A DNA stretch of 64,000 bases from Eisenibacter elegans DSM 3317. GTDB lineage: Bacteria > Bacteroidota > Bacteroidia > Cytophagales > Microscillaceae. Shown one piece after another: positions 45,173-53,603 of this stretch. The notes under the pieces were generated by a model. It had not been told where the DNA came from and searched no databases. It was given only the letters and a program-made list of their open reading frames with translations. Location of the stretch: NCBI RefSeq assembly GCF_000430505.1, contig NZ_KE387153.1, forward strand, positions 449,200 through 513,199, in the 5' to 3' direction. The position numbers and the translations under genes are program-made. How positions within the stretch are numbered: the first letter of the stretch is position 1; the number at the start of each line of letters is the position of its first letter.

Positions 45173-45859
45173 ATGTCCTATCTCATCCAACTTAGCGAAG
45201 TAAGCAAGATTTTCAACGCCCAACAGCCCAATGAGGTGCGTGCCGTGCAGGAAGTGTCGTTACAACTTTCGGCGGGTGTTTGTGCGGTATTACAGGGAGC
45301 TTCAGGTTCGGGTAAAACCACTCTGCTGACCTTGATAGGCTGCCTAAGCAAGCCCAGCTTGGGGCGCTATCAGTGTATGGGGGAGGAGGTTTCGCGCTGG
45401 TCGGAGAAGTTTCTGACCCAATTTCGCCGCCGCCATATCGGGATGATTTTCCAACACTTCAACCTCGTACAGGGGATGGATGTGCAGACCAATATTGCCT
45501 TGCCGCTTTTGCCCAACCGCCCCTCTCTCAAAGAACTCCGCCGGCAAGTACAGCAAGCTGCCGAACAGGCCAACATCGCCCACAAGTTGGCGGCAGAAGT
45601 CAGCCGTCTATCGGGTGGGGAGATGCAACGTGTGGCCATTGCCCGCGCCTTGGTCAACAGTCCCAGCTTGCTCATTGCCGATGAGCCTACCGCCCACCTC
45701 GATCAAGCCAACGCTCAAGCCATTTTGACACTTTTTGCAGCCCTCAAGGCGCAGGGCAAGACCATCCTCCTCACAACACACGACCCCGCCGTAGTCCGAC
45801 ATCCGTTGGTAGACCAAGTCCTGACAATGCGCGACGGACGCTTGATAGACGGGGTTTGA
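45173..45859 (+). CDS. ABC transporter ATPase, LolD/MacB type
   Basis: This 228-residue ATPase has Walker A as LQGASGSGKTTLLTL, a Q-loop FQHFNLVQGMD, the signature SRLSGGEMQRVAIARAL, Walker B with LLIADEPTAHLD and an H-loop in LLTTHD. The order and GGEMQ signature are those of the LolD/MacB/FtsE-like group, which handle lipoproteins, peptides or cell-envelope substrates. No permease is adjacent, so the partner is unknown. The ATG at 45173 is chosen; an earlier start at 45098 would lie inside the terminator. Confidence 0.85.
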   Translation: MSYLIQLSEVSKIFNAQQPNEVRAVQEVSLQLSAGVCAVLQGASGSGKTTLLTLIGCLSKPSLGRYQCMGEEVSRWSEKFLTQFRRRHIGMIFQHFNLVQGMDVQTNIALPLLPNRPSLKELRRQVQQAAEQANIAHKLAAEVSRLSGGEMQRVAIARALVNSPSLLIADEPTAHLDQANAQAILTLFAALKAQGKTILLTTHDPAVVRHPLVDQVLTMRDGRLIDGV

Positions 45860-45957
45860 GGGCGCTAACAGCAAGCACTCCCCTACTGCCAGCCCGTTGC
45901 TCGCTACTTCAATGGTATAAATCAGATGGGGTTTGATTCCATCGGTGTGCTCAGAGG

Positions 45958-46020
45958 CTTCAACTTGTCTCGGAGCTGGAACTCCGAGTTACTTTTCCAA
46001 AATATGTAGCGGTTTGAAGA
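45958..46020 (+). repeat. Dispersed hairpin repeat, family 1 (copy g)
   Basis: GCTTCAACTTGTCTCGGAGC, then the CTCGGAG..CTCCGAG hairpin (about 45970-45987), then ACTTTTCCAAAATATGTAGC and GGTTTGAAG. The central part is nearly the same as copies e and f. The 45860-46133 gap contains no gene besides this. Confidence 0.6.
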
Positions 46021-46133
46021 CAGTTGCAGATAACCTATAGGCCAACATTCTATCACAATTCCATAACTTTATTCCCCCAAAACAACCTTTTCTTTTTAGC
46101 GATATTTGTACAGTAATATGTCTAACCTGTACT

Positions 46134-46448
46134 ATGCGTTGGTCTGTTTATTTATGTTTCACCATATGGTTTTGCCAGCTGCATATAGGCTACAGCCAAG
46201 CCGTGGAAGCACCCATTGTGGATGATTTGCCCTACAACCCACATTGGAATTTGAGTACAGAGGCTGCTCAACAGCTCCGCCACAATCCCAGCAGCCAAGT
46301 ACGCTTGCGTATGTTGTTGGATTTGGCGGGTTATTATTTGAGACACAACCCTGATACTGCTTGGACTTATGCACAAGAAGCGCATTATTTGGTGTTGGCA
46401 AGCAAAAAAACAAGGCCGAGCCATATAACAAGCATCCTAAGAAGGTGA
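46134..46448 (+). pseudogene. Truncated TPR-type protein with signal peptide
   Basis: The frame has a signal peptide (FTIWFCQLHIGYSQ, residues about 9-22) and one helical repeat with LRMLLDLAGYYLRHNPDTAW and AQEAHYLVLAS, which resembles the first TPR unit of Bacteroidota TPR histidine kinases. It then reads through a non-conserved KKTRPSHITSILRR tail into a stop after 104 residues. The rest of such a protein is missing, so this is probably the start of a TPR sensor protein cut short. The following 46449-46708 gap holds no gene. Confidence 0.5.
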
Positions 46449-46708
46449 GAAGTGTTGTTTTTCATAAAAAGTGATGGTTCACATTTGGGTTGGTTTGACG
46501 AGCCAAAAGTCTGTCAAATAAACACAGAAGCCTATTTATTAGGATAGATAAAAAGGCAATAACCACAGAAAGGGGGCTTATAAAACAGCAATCTTAATAT
46601 TGCCAAAACACCTTATACACATTGACTTAATACAAACAACAAACCATAAAAAATACAAACTAAACCTTGGTGAGTTGTGAGTTCGTAAATCGTAAATCCC
46701 ATTTACCT

Positions 46709-48652
46709 CTATCCAAAATATGCGAGCCGGTAGCGGCTTTCGAGCGTTTGTTGGAGTTTTTCGATGGTTTTGAAAATATTGCGTAGCGTTTGGCGTTCGA
46801 GTTTGTTGAGATTTTCGGGATGGATATACCGCCCACTATCTTGGTGGGCGAAGCCGTGCCGTGCACGCATCCGCATCAAGATTTCGTAGGCCATCGCAGA
46901 GGCTTCGGCCAAATCTTTCAGCGCCGGAACATGTGTGGCTATCCACAAAAACCGATCTTGGGTACTGCCATAGCCGGGCAGGCGCTGGTCGTAGGTCAGT
47001 ACTCTGGCTGCATCGGTGAGGGGCATCATTGCCCGTGCTTTGATATCGAAAGCATCTTTGTGATCGCCCCCTTTTTCGACAATAAAGTTGCGGAAGAAGC
47101 TCAGTGGCGGTGGATTTTGGAGGGCATTTTTGGCCAAAAAATTCAGGAAGACCTCCTGTTTATCCAGCAGGGCAAAGATATATTGCTTGAGTTGGTCGGC
47201 CAAGGCCTCCTCTCCGGCAATAGGCCGGAAGTCGAAGAAAATGGTTGTCTGCATCACTGCTGCCGGTGAAGGACTGAGCACCCATTGGCTGAAGTATTGT
47301 TGCCACTGACTGACGGAGGCACACCATTTGGGGTTGCTAGCCATCATATCGGCACGGCAGCGCTCGAAGCCACAGGCTTCTAAGATGGCTACTATCCGCT
47401 GCCCCAAGGCCAAAAAACGCTGGTGGACTGCCTCGGCTTCCTCCGGTGGTGGGTCTTGGTAAATGAGAGCGCTGTCTTGGTCGGTGCGTAGGAGTTGCTC
47501 TTTGCGCCCTTCGCTGCCTAAGGCCAAAAAGCAAAAATCGAGCTGGGGCAAGGGCAGCCCTTGGGCTTGCATTTCGGTTTGGGCAATGCGTATGGCTTGT
47601 TGGATAAGCACATCATTGATTTCGGTAATCACCTGAGAGACAAAGCCCATTGGCAGGTCTTGGTATACATATCCTTCGACTAACTCGGCGGCCTTGTCGC
47701 GCAGGGCGGCTAAGGCCGCCACTTCTTGGGTTTGTAACATTTCTTTGACCAACAAGGCGGGACTGCTGCCTTGGGCAGTCAATACATCGCGTTGTGAGAT
47801 AATGCCCAAGGCAGCGGTCTGCGGTGTACCGTCTGTGGTAACGCAAAGATGGGTGATTTTGTAACGCATCATCGCTTGGGTCAGCTCTGCGGTGCTAAGC
47901 TGGGGTTTGACAGTACGCACGGGGCTGCTCATTACCGTGCTGACGGCGGCGGTCTTGATAGCTTGGGGATTGGCCACTACCTTGCGCCTCAGGTCTGAGT
48001 CGGTCAGGATACCCAAGGGCAGCCCTTGGTCATCGGTGATGAGGATAGAGCCTACATTGTGGTGGCTCATCAGGGCGGCAGCGGCTTGGATGCTGGTTTG
48101 GGGAGCGCAGGTAACGGGTGTACGGCGTAGCGCAACTTGGATGGTTTCGACAGGGTTGAACTGCCGCTGAAATCGGGTTTTGCTTTGCCAAGCCCGCTGG
48201 GCTTTGTGGGTTTCGGCAAAGGCCTCAGGCTTGAACACTGACACTCCCGACGCAAACCCTGCTGCCATATACAAGGCCACCTCCGGGTGTTGTTGGATAA
48301 TGGCCCGAAACCCTTCATTGGGCACCAAGCACAGGAGCGAGTCTTCGTCGGCAAGGGCATCGGCTAGGTAGTCGTCGGCACCGATGACGGCACGAATGCC
48401 AAATACATCGCCCTCATCGCAGATGTCGAGCAGGCGGCTTTGGTCTTGTAAGAGGCGTATACTCCCCTTTTTGACCACAAAAAAATGGGGCAGGGGCCGT
48501 TGTCCTTGGGCAAACAAACGTTCGCCTTCGGGAACAAACTGCAACTTGACCTGTGCTGATAGTTGACGCAGCGCTTCTGCTCCCAACTGGTCGAAGGGGG
48601 GGTAATGCTGCAAAAAATCACTCATTTCTTGAACCATTCCGGGTGCTGCCAT
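46709..48652 (-). CDS. cNMP-binding, CBS-pair and DUF294 nucleotidyltransferase-like protein
   Basis: This 647-residue protein has, in order, a cyclic-nucleotide-binding-like beta-roll (about residues 15-135), a CBS pair (about 165-305) with MSHHNVGSILITDDQGLPLG and ITHLCVTTDG-type text, a DUF294 nucleotidyltransferase domain (about 330-480) with the GSxxRxExxxxxDxD-like motif in ALGSEGRKEQLLRTDQDSAL, and a helical C-terminal DUF294_C part with ARVLTYDQRL. Proteins of this layout are predicted signal-transduction regulators related to the GlnD nucleotidyltransferase, but targets are not established. It is monocistronic, ending in an AT-rich gap before an IS1-like element. Confidence 0.85.
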   Translation of the reverse strand: MAAPGMVQEMSDFLQHYPPFDQLGAEALRQLSAQVKLQFVPEGERLFAQGQRPLPHFFVVKKGSIRLLQDQSRLLDICDEGDVFGIRAVIGADDYLADALADEDSLLCLVPNEGFRAIIQQHPEVALYMAAGFASGVSVFKPEAFAETHKAQRAWQSKTRFQRQFNPVETIQVALRRTPVTCAPQTSIQAAAALMSHHNVGSILITDDQGLPLGILTDSDLRRKVVANPQAIKTAAVSTVMSSPVRTVKPQLSTAELTQAMMRYKITHLCVTTDGTPQTAALGIISQRDVLTAQGSSPALLVKEMLQTQEVAALAALRDKAAELVEGYVYQDLPMGFVSQVITEINDVLIQQAIRIAQTEMQAQGLPLPQLDFCFLALGSEGRKEQLLRTDQDSALIYQDPPPEEAEAVHQRFLALGQRIVAILEACGFERCRADMMASNPKWCASVSQWQQYFSQWVLSPSPAAVMQTTIFFDFRPIAGEEALADQLKQYIFALLDKQEVFLNFLAKNALQNPPPLSFFRNFIVEKGGDHKDAFDIKARAMMPLTDAARVLTYDQRLPGYGSTQDRFLWIATHVPALKDLAEASAMAYEILMRMRARHGFAHQDSGRYIHPENLNKLERQTLRNIFKTIEKLQQTLESRYRLAYFG

Positions 48653-48714
48653 AGGTTTAAGGAGCTAGATTTATATTAACTTATGCCAATACCGTCGTGT
48701 CTTTTATGGTGACC

Positions 48715-49182
48715 CTACAAATATAATGTTTTTCTAAGGAGGTTATAATGGCAAGTGAAGTACTTGATAGCCCCGATATGATTGTCTAATTTCTTAGAAA
48801 AAGACAATGTTTCACGCACCAAACGGCTGCATCTTTGCCTAAGCGTATTGTTAAATCTTTCTATATGATTGGTATAGCCTTTTTCTTTGCCTGCGGCGAT
48901 ATGTTTTTCTTGCTCTAAAATATGATAGCCCTTCCAAAAATCTGTAAAGAAAGTGGCATTGGTCTTGAAAATAGCAGGTATTTTGTCAAATAAAGCCCGG
49001 GCATCTTCTTGCCCTCGTCCACCTACGTGAAAGGCTATAATTTGTCGATTAGCTGTATTCATTACCAACCAAATCCATTGTTTGTTCTCTTTCTTGGCCA
49101 CAAAGCTCCACATCTCATCTGCCTCAAAGCGATACAACTCATACAAAACGCCTTCTTTTTTTTCGTACAGGTTTTTCATCAA
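48715..49182 (-). CDS. insB: IS1 transposase InsB (catalytic part)
   Basis: This 155-residue chain, read from a TTG at 49182, contains the IS1 DDE core: FEADEMWSFVAKKENKQW (first Asp), FFTDFWKGYHILE (second Asp), and HIERFNNTLRQRCSRLVRET (Glu and conserved Arg). In the -1 frame the open frame continues upstream through the acidic segment LEPAGSWEDIEAFEQDL to the slippery site at 49283. It is therefore probably made as an InsA-InsB fusion through programmed frameshifting. Confidence 0.8.
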   Translation of the reverse strand: MMKNLYEKKEGVLYELYRFEADEMWSFVAKKENKQWIWLVMNTANRQIIAFHVGGRGQEDARALFDKIPAIFKTNATFFTDFWKGYHILEQEKHIAAGKEKGYTNHIERFNNTLRQRCSRLVRETLSFSKKLDNHIGAIKYFTCHYNLLRKTLYL

Positions 49183-49220
49183 AATATCATTGATTTCTTT
49201 GAAACTCTCAAAATCATCAC

Positions 49221-49655
49221 TTAAATCTTGTTCAAATGCCTCAATATCTTCCCATGAACCTGCAGGCTCAAGCGGTGCAGCGTTTTTTTTAAAGCCCCGA
49301 TTTCATAGATATATTTATCAAATTTATCTTCCAAATGAGCCTCCATAGCGGCTTGGTCTGGCAAATCAGCACACAAATCCTCAGGGCAAGAAGCATATAA
49401 CTCACTGATGTAACTTTGAAGCCAAAGCTCGGAGACTTCCACCGCACGAGCAATGCCTGCTAAAGATATTCTCTCTAATAAAAGCTTGTTTATCAAGGCT
49501 TTTTCTTTTTCTGAAATCAATTTATGGGTCGGATGAAGCACAAATTGGCGACCACAATCTTTACACAAATGGTTTTGTTTTCCATTGTGGATATGCCCAT
49601 TGCGTTTCACATTTTGGCTTTGGCAAGAAGGACAAGTAATCATAGGAAAATGCAA
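49221..49655 (-). CDS. insA: IS1 transposase InsA (DNA-binding part)
   Basis: This 144-residue protein has a zinc-ribbon-like start with ITCPSCQSQNVKRNG and LCKDCGRQF, four Cys in CxxC pairs, followed by a predicted HTH near ISLAGIARAVEVSELWLQSY. That is the InsA layout of IS1-family transposases, where InsA binds the ends and can act as a repressor. Its last codons pass through GAL-KK at the slippery A-run and then read LHRLSLQVHGKILRHLNKI to a stop. A start four codons later (MITC) is an alternative. Confidence 0.8.
   Translation of the reverse strand: MHFPMITCPSCQSQNVKRNGHIHNGKQNHLCKDCGRQFVLHPTHKLISEKEKALINKLLLERISLAGIARAVEVSELWLQSYISELYASCPEDLCADLPDQAAMEAHLEDKFDKYIYEIGALKKTLHRLSLQVHGKILRHLNKI
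49283..49293 (-). promoter_or_regulatory. Programmed -1 frameshift site of IS1
   Basis: On the minus strand the InsA frame reads TTA AAA AAA ACG across a run of eight A followed by C. Slipping one base back yields AAA AAA AAC GCT, which is the frame that leads into InsB. IS1 is known to use an A6C run for -1 frameshifting, so this is the expected place. Confidence 0.75.
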
Positions 49656-49932
49656 TTTATCAAAGTATGAGTTTTTTTGTAAATTTACACAAATTTTCCT
49701 AAAAGCATTACTTGTTATACACTACCGTTTTTTTCAACACAAATTTAAGTACTTTGAAGTACTTCCCCAATTTTTATGAACAAGCCCTGTTACTTGATAT
49801 TAAGGTAGAATCAGTATTATTTTTGTTTTTATCTTTTTTTTAATTTTTTTCCATTGCAGCCCGAAAAGATTAATGAAAAAGCAAGGAACATTGTTATCCA
49901 TTTAGTTTTCATAATCTTACAGTTTTTAAGGG

Positions 49933-50373
49933 TTATTGAATAGCAATCTGTTTTTTGTTTTCGATGTAGTCTTTTTTCTTTGCCACTTTAATCGAAAGAA
50001 CACCGTTTTTCATTTCAGCCTGAACCTTATCCTGGTCGGCGCTTTCGGGCAATTGAAACATTCGTTGGAACGAAGCATAGCCGTATTCGCGACGCATCCA
50101 GTTTTTGTTTTTTTCTTCTTTTTCGTATTTCTTTTCAGATGAAATAATCAAACAATCGTTTTGTATTTCGATTTTTACGTCTTTCTTATCAAGTCCGGGC
50201 AAAGCCACACTTACTTCAAAAGCCTTGTTTTCGTCTGCTATATTAACCGATGGAATTGTTGCAATTTCTTCGTTATGAGATATGTCATCGGTTATTTTTT
50301 TACCGAACATTTTTTCCACAACATTTGGAAATTTCGGTTTTATATCTGAAATATTCCACTTGAACAGTTTCAT
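49933..50373 (-). CDS. Small heat-shock protein Hsp20
   Basis: This 146-residue protein is an alpha-crystallin/Hsp20 chaperone. The crystallin domain has VALPGLDKKDVKIEIQNDCL and LIISSEKKYEKEEKNKNW, a REYGYASFQRMFQLPESAD block and the C-terminal GVLSIKVAKK end, with an IAIQ-type IxI-like tail. Such proteins form large oligomers that hold unfolded proteins. It lies 93 bp after a second Hsp20 gene in the same orientation, and the pair is probably a tandem duplication with divergence. Codon usage is AT-rich like the neighbouring island. Confidence 0.9.
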   Translation of the reverse strand: MKLFKWNISDIKPKFPNVVEKMFGKKITDDISHNEEIATIPSVNIADENKAFEVSVALPGLDKKDVKIEIQNDCLIISSEKKYEKEEKNKNWMRREYGYASFQRMFQLPESADQDKVQAEMKNGVLSIKVAKKKDYIENKKQIAIQ

Positions 50374-50465
50374 AACTTAAATTATTTATGGTTAAACATT
50401 TGGGTAAATTTTAAGAATACATCTGGGGGTAACAGCCCCACAGATGCATCTTAAAAATTATTCTA

Positions 50466-50912
50466 TTATGAAATTGAAATTTGTTTTACGGGTTTTGGTT
50501 TTGCTTCTTCTTTTTTAGGAATTGCTAAACTCAAAACACCGTTTTCGTATTTTGCAGAAATTTTTTCTGCGTCAATAGTTTTCGGCAAAGTAAACGAACG
50601 GCTAAACGATTGATAACTGTACTCACGTCGAGTATAGGTTTCACCCTCTTTAGTTTCGTTTTCATTTTTCTTTTCAGAGGAAATGGTCAGCAAATCGTTG
50701 TTGAGTTCGACTTTAAAATCCTCTTTAACCATTCCGGGTGCAGCCATCTCAACTAGGAAAGCATCGGCATTTTCTTTAATGTTTACTGCCGGTAAAGTTG
50801 TGTTTGTGTCTGAATAATGGCGTTGTGACCAATCAGACAAATCGTTGTTGAAAAACTCGTTTACGAAGTTCGCCCAAGCAGGCAAATAATCGCTTCTTCT
50901 TAAGAGTGCCAT
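50466..50912 (-). CDS. Small heat-shock protein Hsp20
   Basis: This 148-residue Hsp20 is homologous to its downstream neighbour. It has MAAPGMVKEDFKVELNNDLL, LTISSEKKNENETKEG, the EYSYQSFSRSFTLPKTI block and a C-terminal GVLSLAIPKKEEAKPK followed by an IxI-type ISIS tail. It starts at the ATG at 50912 and is the first gene of the pair on the minus strand. Its upstream gap (50913-51503) has no gene but is very AT-rich and probably carries its promoter. Confidence 0.9.
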   Translation of the reverse strand: MALLRRSDYLPAWANFVNEFFNNDLSDWSQRHYSDTNTTLPAVNIKENADAFLVEMAAPGMVKEDFKVELNNDLLTISSEKKNENETKEGETYTRREYSYQSFSRSFTLPKTIDAEKISAKYENGVLSLAIPKKEEAKPKPVKQISIS

Positions 50913-51503
50913 AATTACTTCCTTTTTTATTGGTTAAACAATTAAAATTTAATTTTTAAAATCGACTTACAATTTTAATGCCAATGGATTTGTAAAAGGC
51001 ATATTTTTAGAAAACATATTGACAAACAGGGCATTACATGCTATGTTATAATTTCTCGTGTTGGCAGAGAAAAAATAGCATTCAGTGTCATTATGACGAT
51101 TTTTTGTTCTATCTTTATGAAATACAGCATTTTATAGCCTGTCAATATGGCATCGACTAATAGTTTTATGTCTTACTTGTTATCGCATGAAAAAACATAA
51201 CATATATAATTACAATTAAAATTGGTTCTATCGGTTGTTTTGCATGACCGCCAACATGAAATAACCGCAACCTCCCTTTTTATTCCAACAAAACTTGCGT
51301 TTATTTCTGCTTTGTGTGTGCCTTCTTAAGGAATAGCTCAAAGATGTTGCTTAAGCAATACTACACATCTTTTTTCAAATATCCAAGCCATCTAATGGAC
51401 TTTTTATTTGCTCAAAGCCTTTGGTGGTGATGTGCGTATATGCGCTCATATCTTCAAGCTTTCAAGGCACGTGCCAAGCTTTGGACTTAATTTAATGGTT
51501 TTG
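50913..51503. other. AT-rich gap upstream of Hsp20 without a gene
   Basis: No coding region is supported here. Near 51342-51374 AAAGATGT and ACACATCTTT pair around TTGCTTAAGCAA (a 12-bp palindrome itself), a possible terminator or structured site. The last bases approach the AACCGCTGTTATAGGGC half-site at 51504-51520 that ends the adjacent pseudogene segment. Confidence 0.4.
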
Positions 51504-51520
51504 AACCGCTGTTATAGGGC
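51504..51520 (-). repeat. Cassette-end half-site (CTATAAC type)
   Basis: On the minus strand GCCCTATAACAGCGGTT follows the AbaSI-like pseudogene by about 10 bp. It resembles the TGCATATAACAGCAGTTTGG and GCCGGTAACAGCGGTTTTGC ends found after the HEPN and R-M segments, so it is probably the 3' end of another cassette-like unit. It is noticeably degenerate. Confidence 0.45.
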
Positions 51521-51529
51521 GTTTTTCTT

Positions 51530-52427
51530 TCAGTCGTCATTTAGTCCAATGTTAAGTGTATTGCTAATTCGTTTCCAAACAGTCCCGGTTGCAGGGTTGC
51601 TTTTTAAATTGTCGTAAGCATAAACTCCTTTAAATCTGTAACTGGTCAGTCCTAAAATATCCTTGTAGTGAAAGAATACAATTCGCATTTCTTGAGAGTT
51701 TAAATAGTCATTAAAGTGTTTTGTTCTCTTTGCGTTGTCAGAATGTGTTTCGGTTATTTCTCTGTCGTCCGCACTTAATTTGTTAAGCCAACCTTGTCTT
51801 GCTTTTTCTGATGGCCACCAAAGTAAGTATTTATTGTTTTTAGGGTGGGGAAGTCCGCCAAGTCGCAAATAGCCCCGTTTTGTTTTATTAAAGTCTGCTT
51901 CAAAAAGTTTGCAGATGTCTTCAATACTGCTAAATGAAATGTCGTCAACTTCGGTGATGGTTGATTTAACTTTCCAAAATTCTGGATTTCTTTCTATGTC
52001 AGGTTACCAAGGTTTAAATGCACCATTTGTCTTTTGCTCTAAAAGGGAAACGTTGATGATTTGAACAATGTCGTCAACTTGTTTGTGTATTTGAGAAAGG
52101 TCTTGTCGGCAGTCAATTACATAAAGTTTGTGTCTAGTGTTTTTTTCAACTTGTTGTTTGCGTTGCTCGTCTGCTTGTATTCTGTCAGGAGAAGTGTGGA
52201 GAAGTGTAATGTGCTGGTTCGTTTACTTCAATATGTATTTTAAATTGTAGCAAGTAAACGTCCGTCAGAGCATATTTGTCTGTATGCCTGTTTACATACT
52301 GTTGAGGAACAAATTTTATTTCGTCATTGTCTAGTCTATGCCATAGTCTTGTCAAGCAGTAATTCTCAATTGCCTTACTACTTGTCTTTTGGAAAAGTCT
52401 TGTTATGTATTCAACTTTATAATTCAT
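51530..52427 (-). pseudogene. Broken AbaSI/PvuRts1I-family restriction endonuclease
   Basis: From the ATG at 52427 the reading begins MNYKVEYITRLFQKTSSKAI and matches the N-terminal endonuclease part of the AbaSI/PvuRts1I family (QQYVNRHTDKYALTDVY, then a HIEVNEPAHYTSP loop). A 10-bp tandem duplication at 52188-52207 shifts the frame. In the restored frame RIQADEQRKQQVEKNTRHK and the VIDCRQDLSQIHKQVDDIVQ segment follow, then a TAA codon at 52004-52006 after FKPW, and finally the SRA-like C-terminal domain with LGGLPHPKNNKYLLWWPSEK and RIVFFHYKDILGLTSYRFKG. These enzymes cut DNA with 5-hydroxymethyl- or glucosylated cytosine, as in T4-like phages. The gene is inactivated twice. Confidence 0.72.
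52188..52207. repeat. 10-bp tandem duplication causing a frameshift
   Basis: GGAGAAGTGT is present twice in direct tandem, at 52188-52197 and 52198-52207, inside the AbaSI-like gene. Removing one copy would restore the reading frame across this point. This is consistent with a recent slipped-strand duplication, potentially reversible. Confidence 0.8.
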
Positions 52428-52474
52428 ACTCAATCTGTCTCGGATTTGTGGTCGTCCAAAATGGCATATAACGT

Positions 52475-52673
52475 CAGTCTGTCCAAAAACCAACTTCTGC
52501 GAAGATAGCAAAAAGCTAAGAAAAATCTATTTTTTGCTCTTTTGTGGCTAATTTTAAACCACTTACAGGAAAGATATTTTGTGTTTTTCAAAGTATTCGT
52601 ACCCAATGTGCATCTCGCTACGAGCTTGTATCGCCTTGGTACAGCGTATTTTAATGAGTTTTTAGACAGATTG
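52475..52673. mobile_element. Inverted-repeat element A (short MITE)
   Basis: The ends are CAGTCTGTCCAAAAACC at the left and, in reverse complement, CAATCTGTCTAAAAACTC at the right. This copy is about 199 bp and lacks the transposase fragment found in elements B and C, although their CAAAGTATTC, CTCGCTACG and CTTGTATCGCCTTGG segments are conserved. It is inserted immediately upstream of the AbaSI-like pseudogene. Flanks are ACGT at the left and ACGG at the right. Confidence 0.75.
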
Positions 52674-52806
52674 ACGGTTTGCAGCTATAAGAAGTTGGCG
52701 ATTTTCACCACAAATGTTGATGCGGAGAACCAATGTTTGATTAACCACAAAACCGTCTGCGGAGCACTGAACCGCCATTACGCAAAACCGCTGTTACCGG
52801 CTGGGC
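52674..52806 (-). repeat. attC-like imperfect palindrome beside element A
   Basis: On the minus strand GCCGGTAACAGCGGTTTTGC at the 3' end of the MvaI-like segment is followed by a bulged stem and GCCAACTTCTTATAGCTGCA, then AAACCGT into element A. The CGGTTT..GC beginning and the GC..AAACCG end are inverted copies, the same arrangement as at 61.98-62.11 kb. This resembles an integron attC site in layout, but the core sequence is not the standard RYYYAAC/GTTRRRY. Confidence 0.55.
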
Positions 52807-52817
52807 TTCTTTTGTCG

Positions 52818-53603
52818 TCAAACAATTACAGTCGCTTTTTCGTAAAGTTCCGGCAAACAATTTTGTCTCATCCTGAATTTTGTTCCGTGATTGTGTCTGG
52901 TTCTTGCGTCAAAGTCAACTAAAATGTTTCCCTTCTCAATTTGGTTTAGGAAGCCATCAAAGTTGAACTTCTGCAACATCATTACTTTGCTATATCTGTA
53001 TAATTCTCTGTCGTCTTCTTTTTTTACTTCTGCTTGAACGTAAAAACAGTTTAGTAATTTTGTTCCTGCTTTGTTTGATAGGTCGTCAAAGCCCCAATAA
53101 GGTTGTGGGTCAAGCTGTCCCAAGCCAACTCTACTTTTAACTTGTTTCAGTCACTCACTGTGTTTTTCGGCTACTTTACTACTGTCAAATGAAATTAAAA
53201 CTTTACTGTTTTTTCGGTCAATTACAACTTGAAATCCCCTGTCGCTTGGTGAAAGTCCGTGAATAGTTTGCCTAAAACTCATTTCGTTTTCAGGATATTT
53301 TTTACCGGCTTCTTGGTGTGCCCAACCATATTTAGGCAACAAAACTTGCGGAACAAATTTTATTGCTCTTGGTGAAGGCTCAATATGAAATAGTGTTGTA
53401 AGCGAAGAAGTATTTAATCTTTGAGTTTTTAATTCCCACTCTGCGGCATTGGGAATTGGTAAGTTGTTTTCTTCGATACCTAACAAATCTTCAAGTGTAT
53501 TTCCAATACCACCGTGATTTCCGTGTCTTGCGTTGTCTATCCAACCTTGTTCAGCAATTTTTTTAAGCTCAGTTATTAAGCTATCTTTCGTGTAAATTTT
53601 CAT
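52818..53603 (-). pseudogene. MvaI/BcnI-family restriction endonuclease, nonsense mutation
   Basis: The full gene would encode 261 residues. The first 150 (53151-53603) and last 101 (52818-53123) are both in one frame and separated by a TGA where the family expects a Trp (SE-stop-LKQVKSRVGLG). The first part has the MvaI/BcnI-type core with GNHGGIGNTLEDLLGIEEN, the EWELKTQR active-site segment and HIEPSPRAIKFVPQVL. The second has FDARTRHNHGTKFR near the end. It overlaps the methyltransferase stop by 1 bp, so it was the cognate nuclease. It is presumably inactive, recognising CCWGG or CCSGG-like sites before decay. Confidence 0.8.

Larger units (their letters stand above)
48709..49727 (-). mobile_element. 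IS1-family insertion sequence, about 1 kb
   Basis: Two overlapping-frame transposase genes (insA then insB on the minus strand) are flanked by weakly similar ends: GGTGACCCTACAAATATAAT at 48709 and, in reverse complement, GGTAGTGTATAACAAGTAAT at about 49708-49727. These are plausible imperfect terminal inverted repeats. No clear target duplication is visible, so the outer boundaries are tentative. The element lies between the DUF294 gene and the two Hsp20 genes, at the transition to the AT-rich region. Confidence 0.65.

Noticed and set aside
49933..50912. Hsp20 genes as part of the defence island
   Set aside because: They are AT-rich like the island but lie outside the cassette-like ends and next to an IS1 element; nothing connects them functionally to the defence genes.
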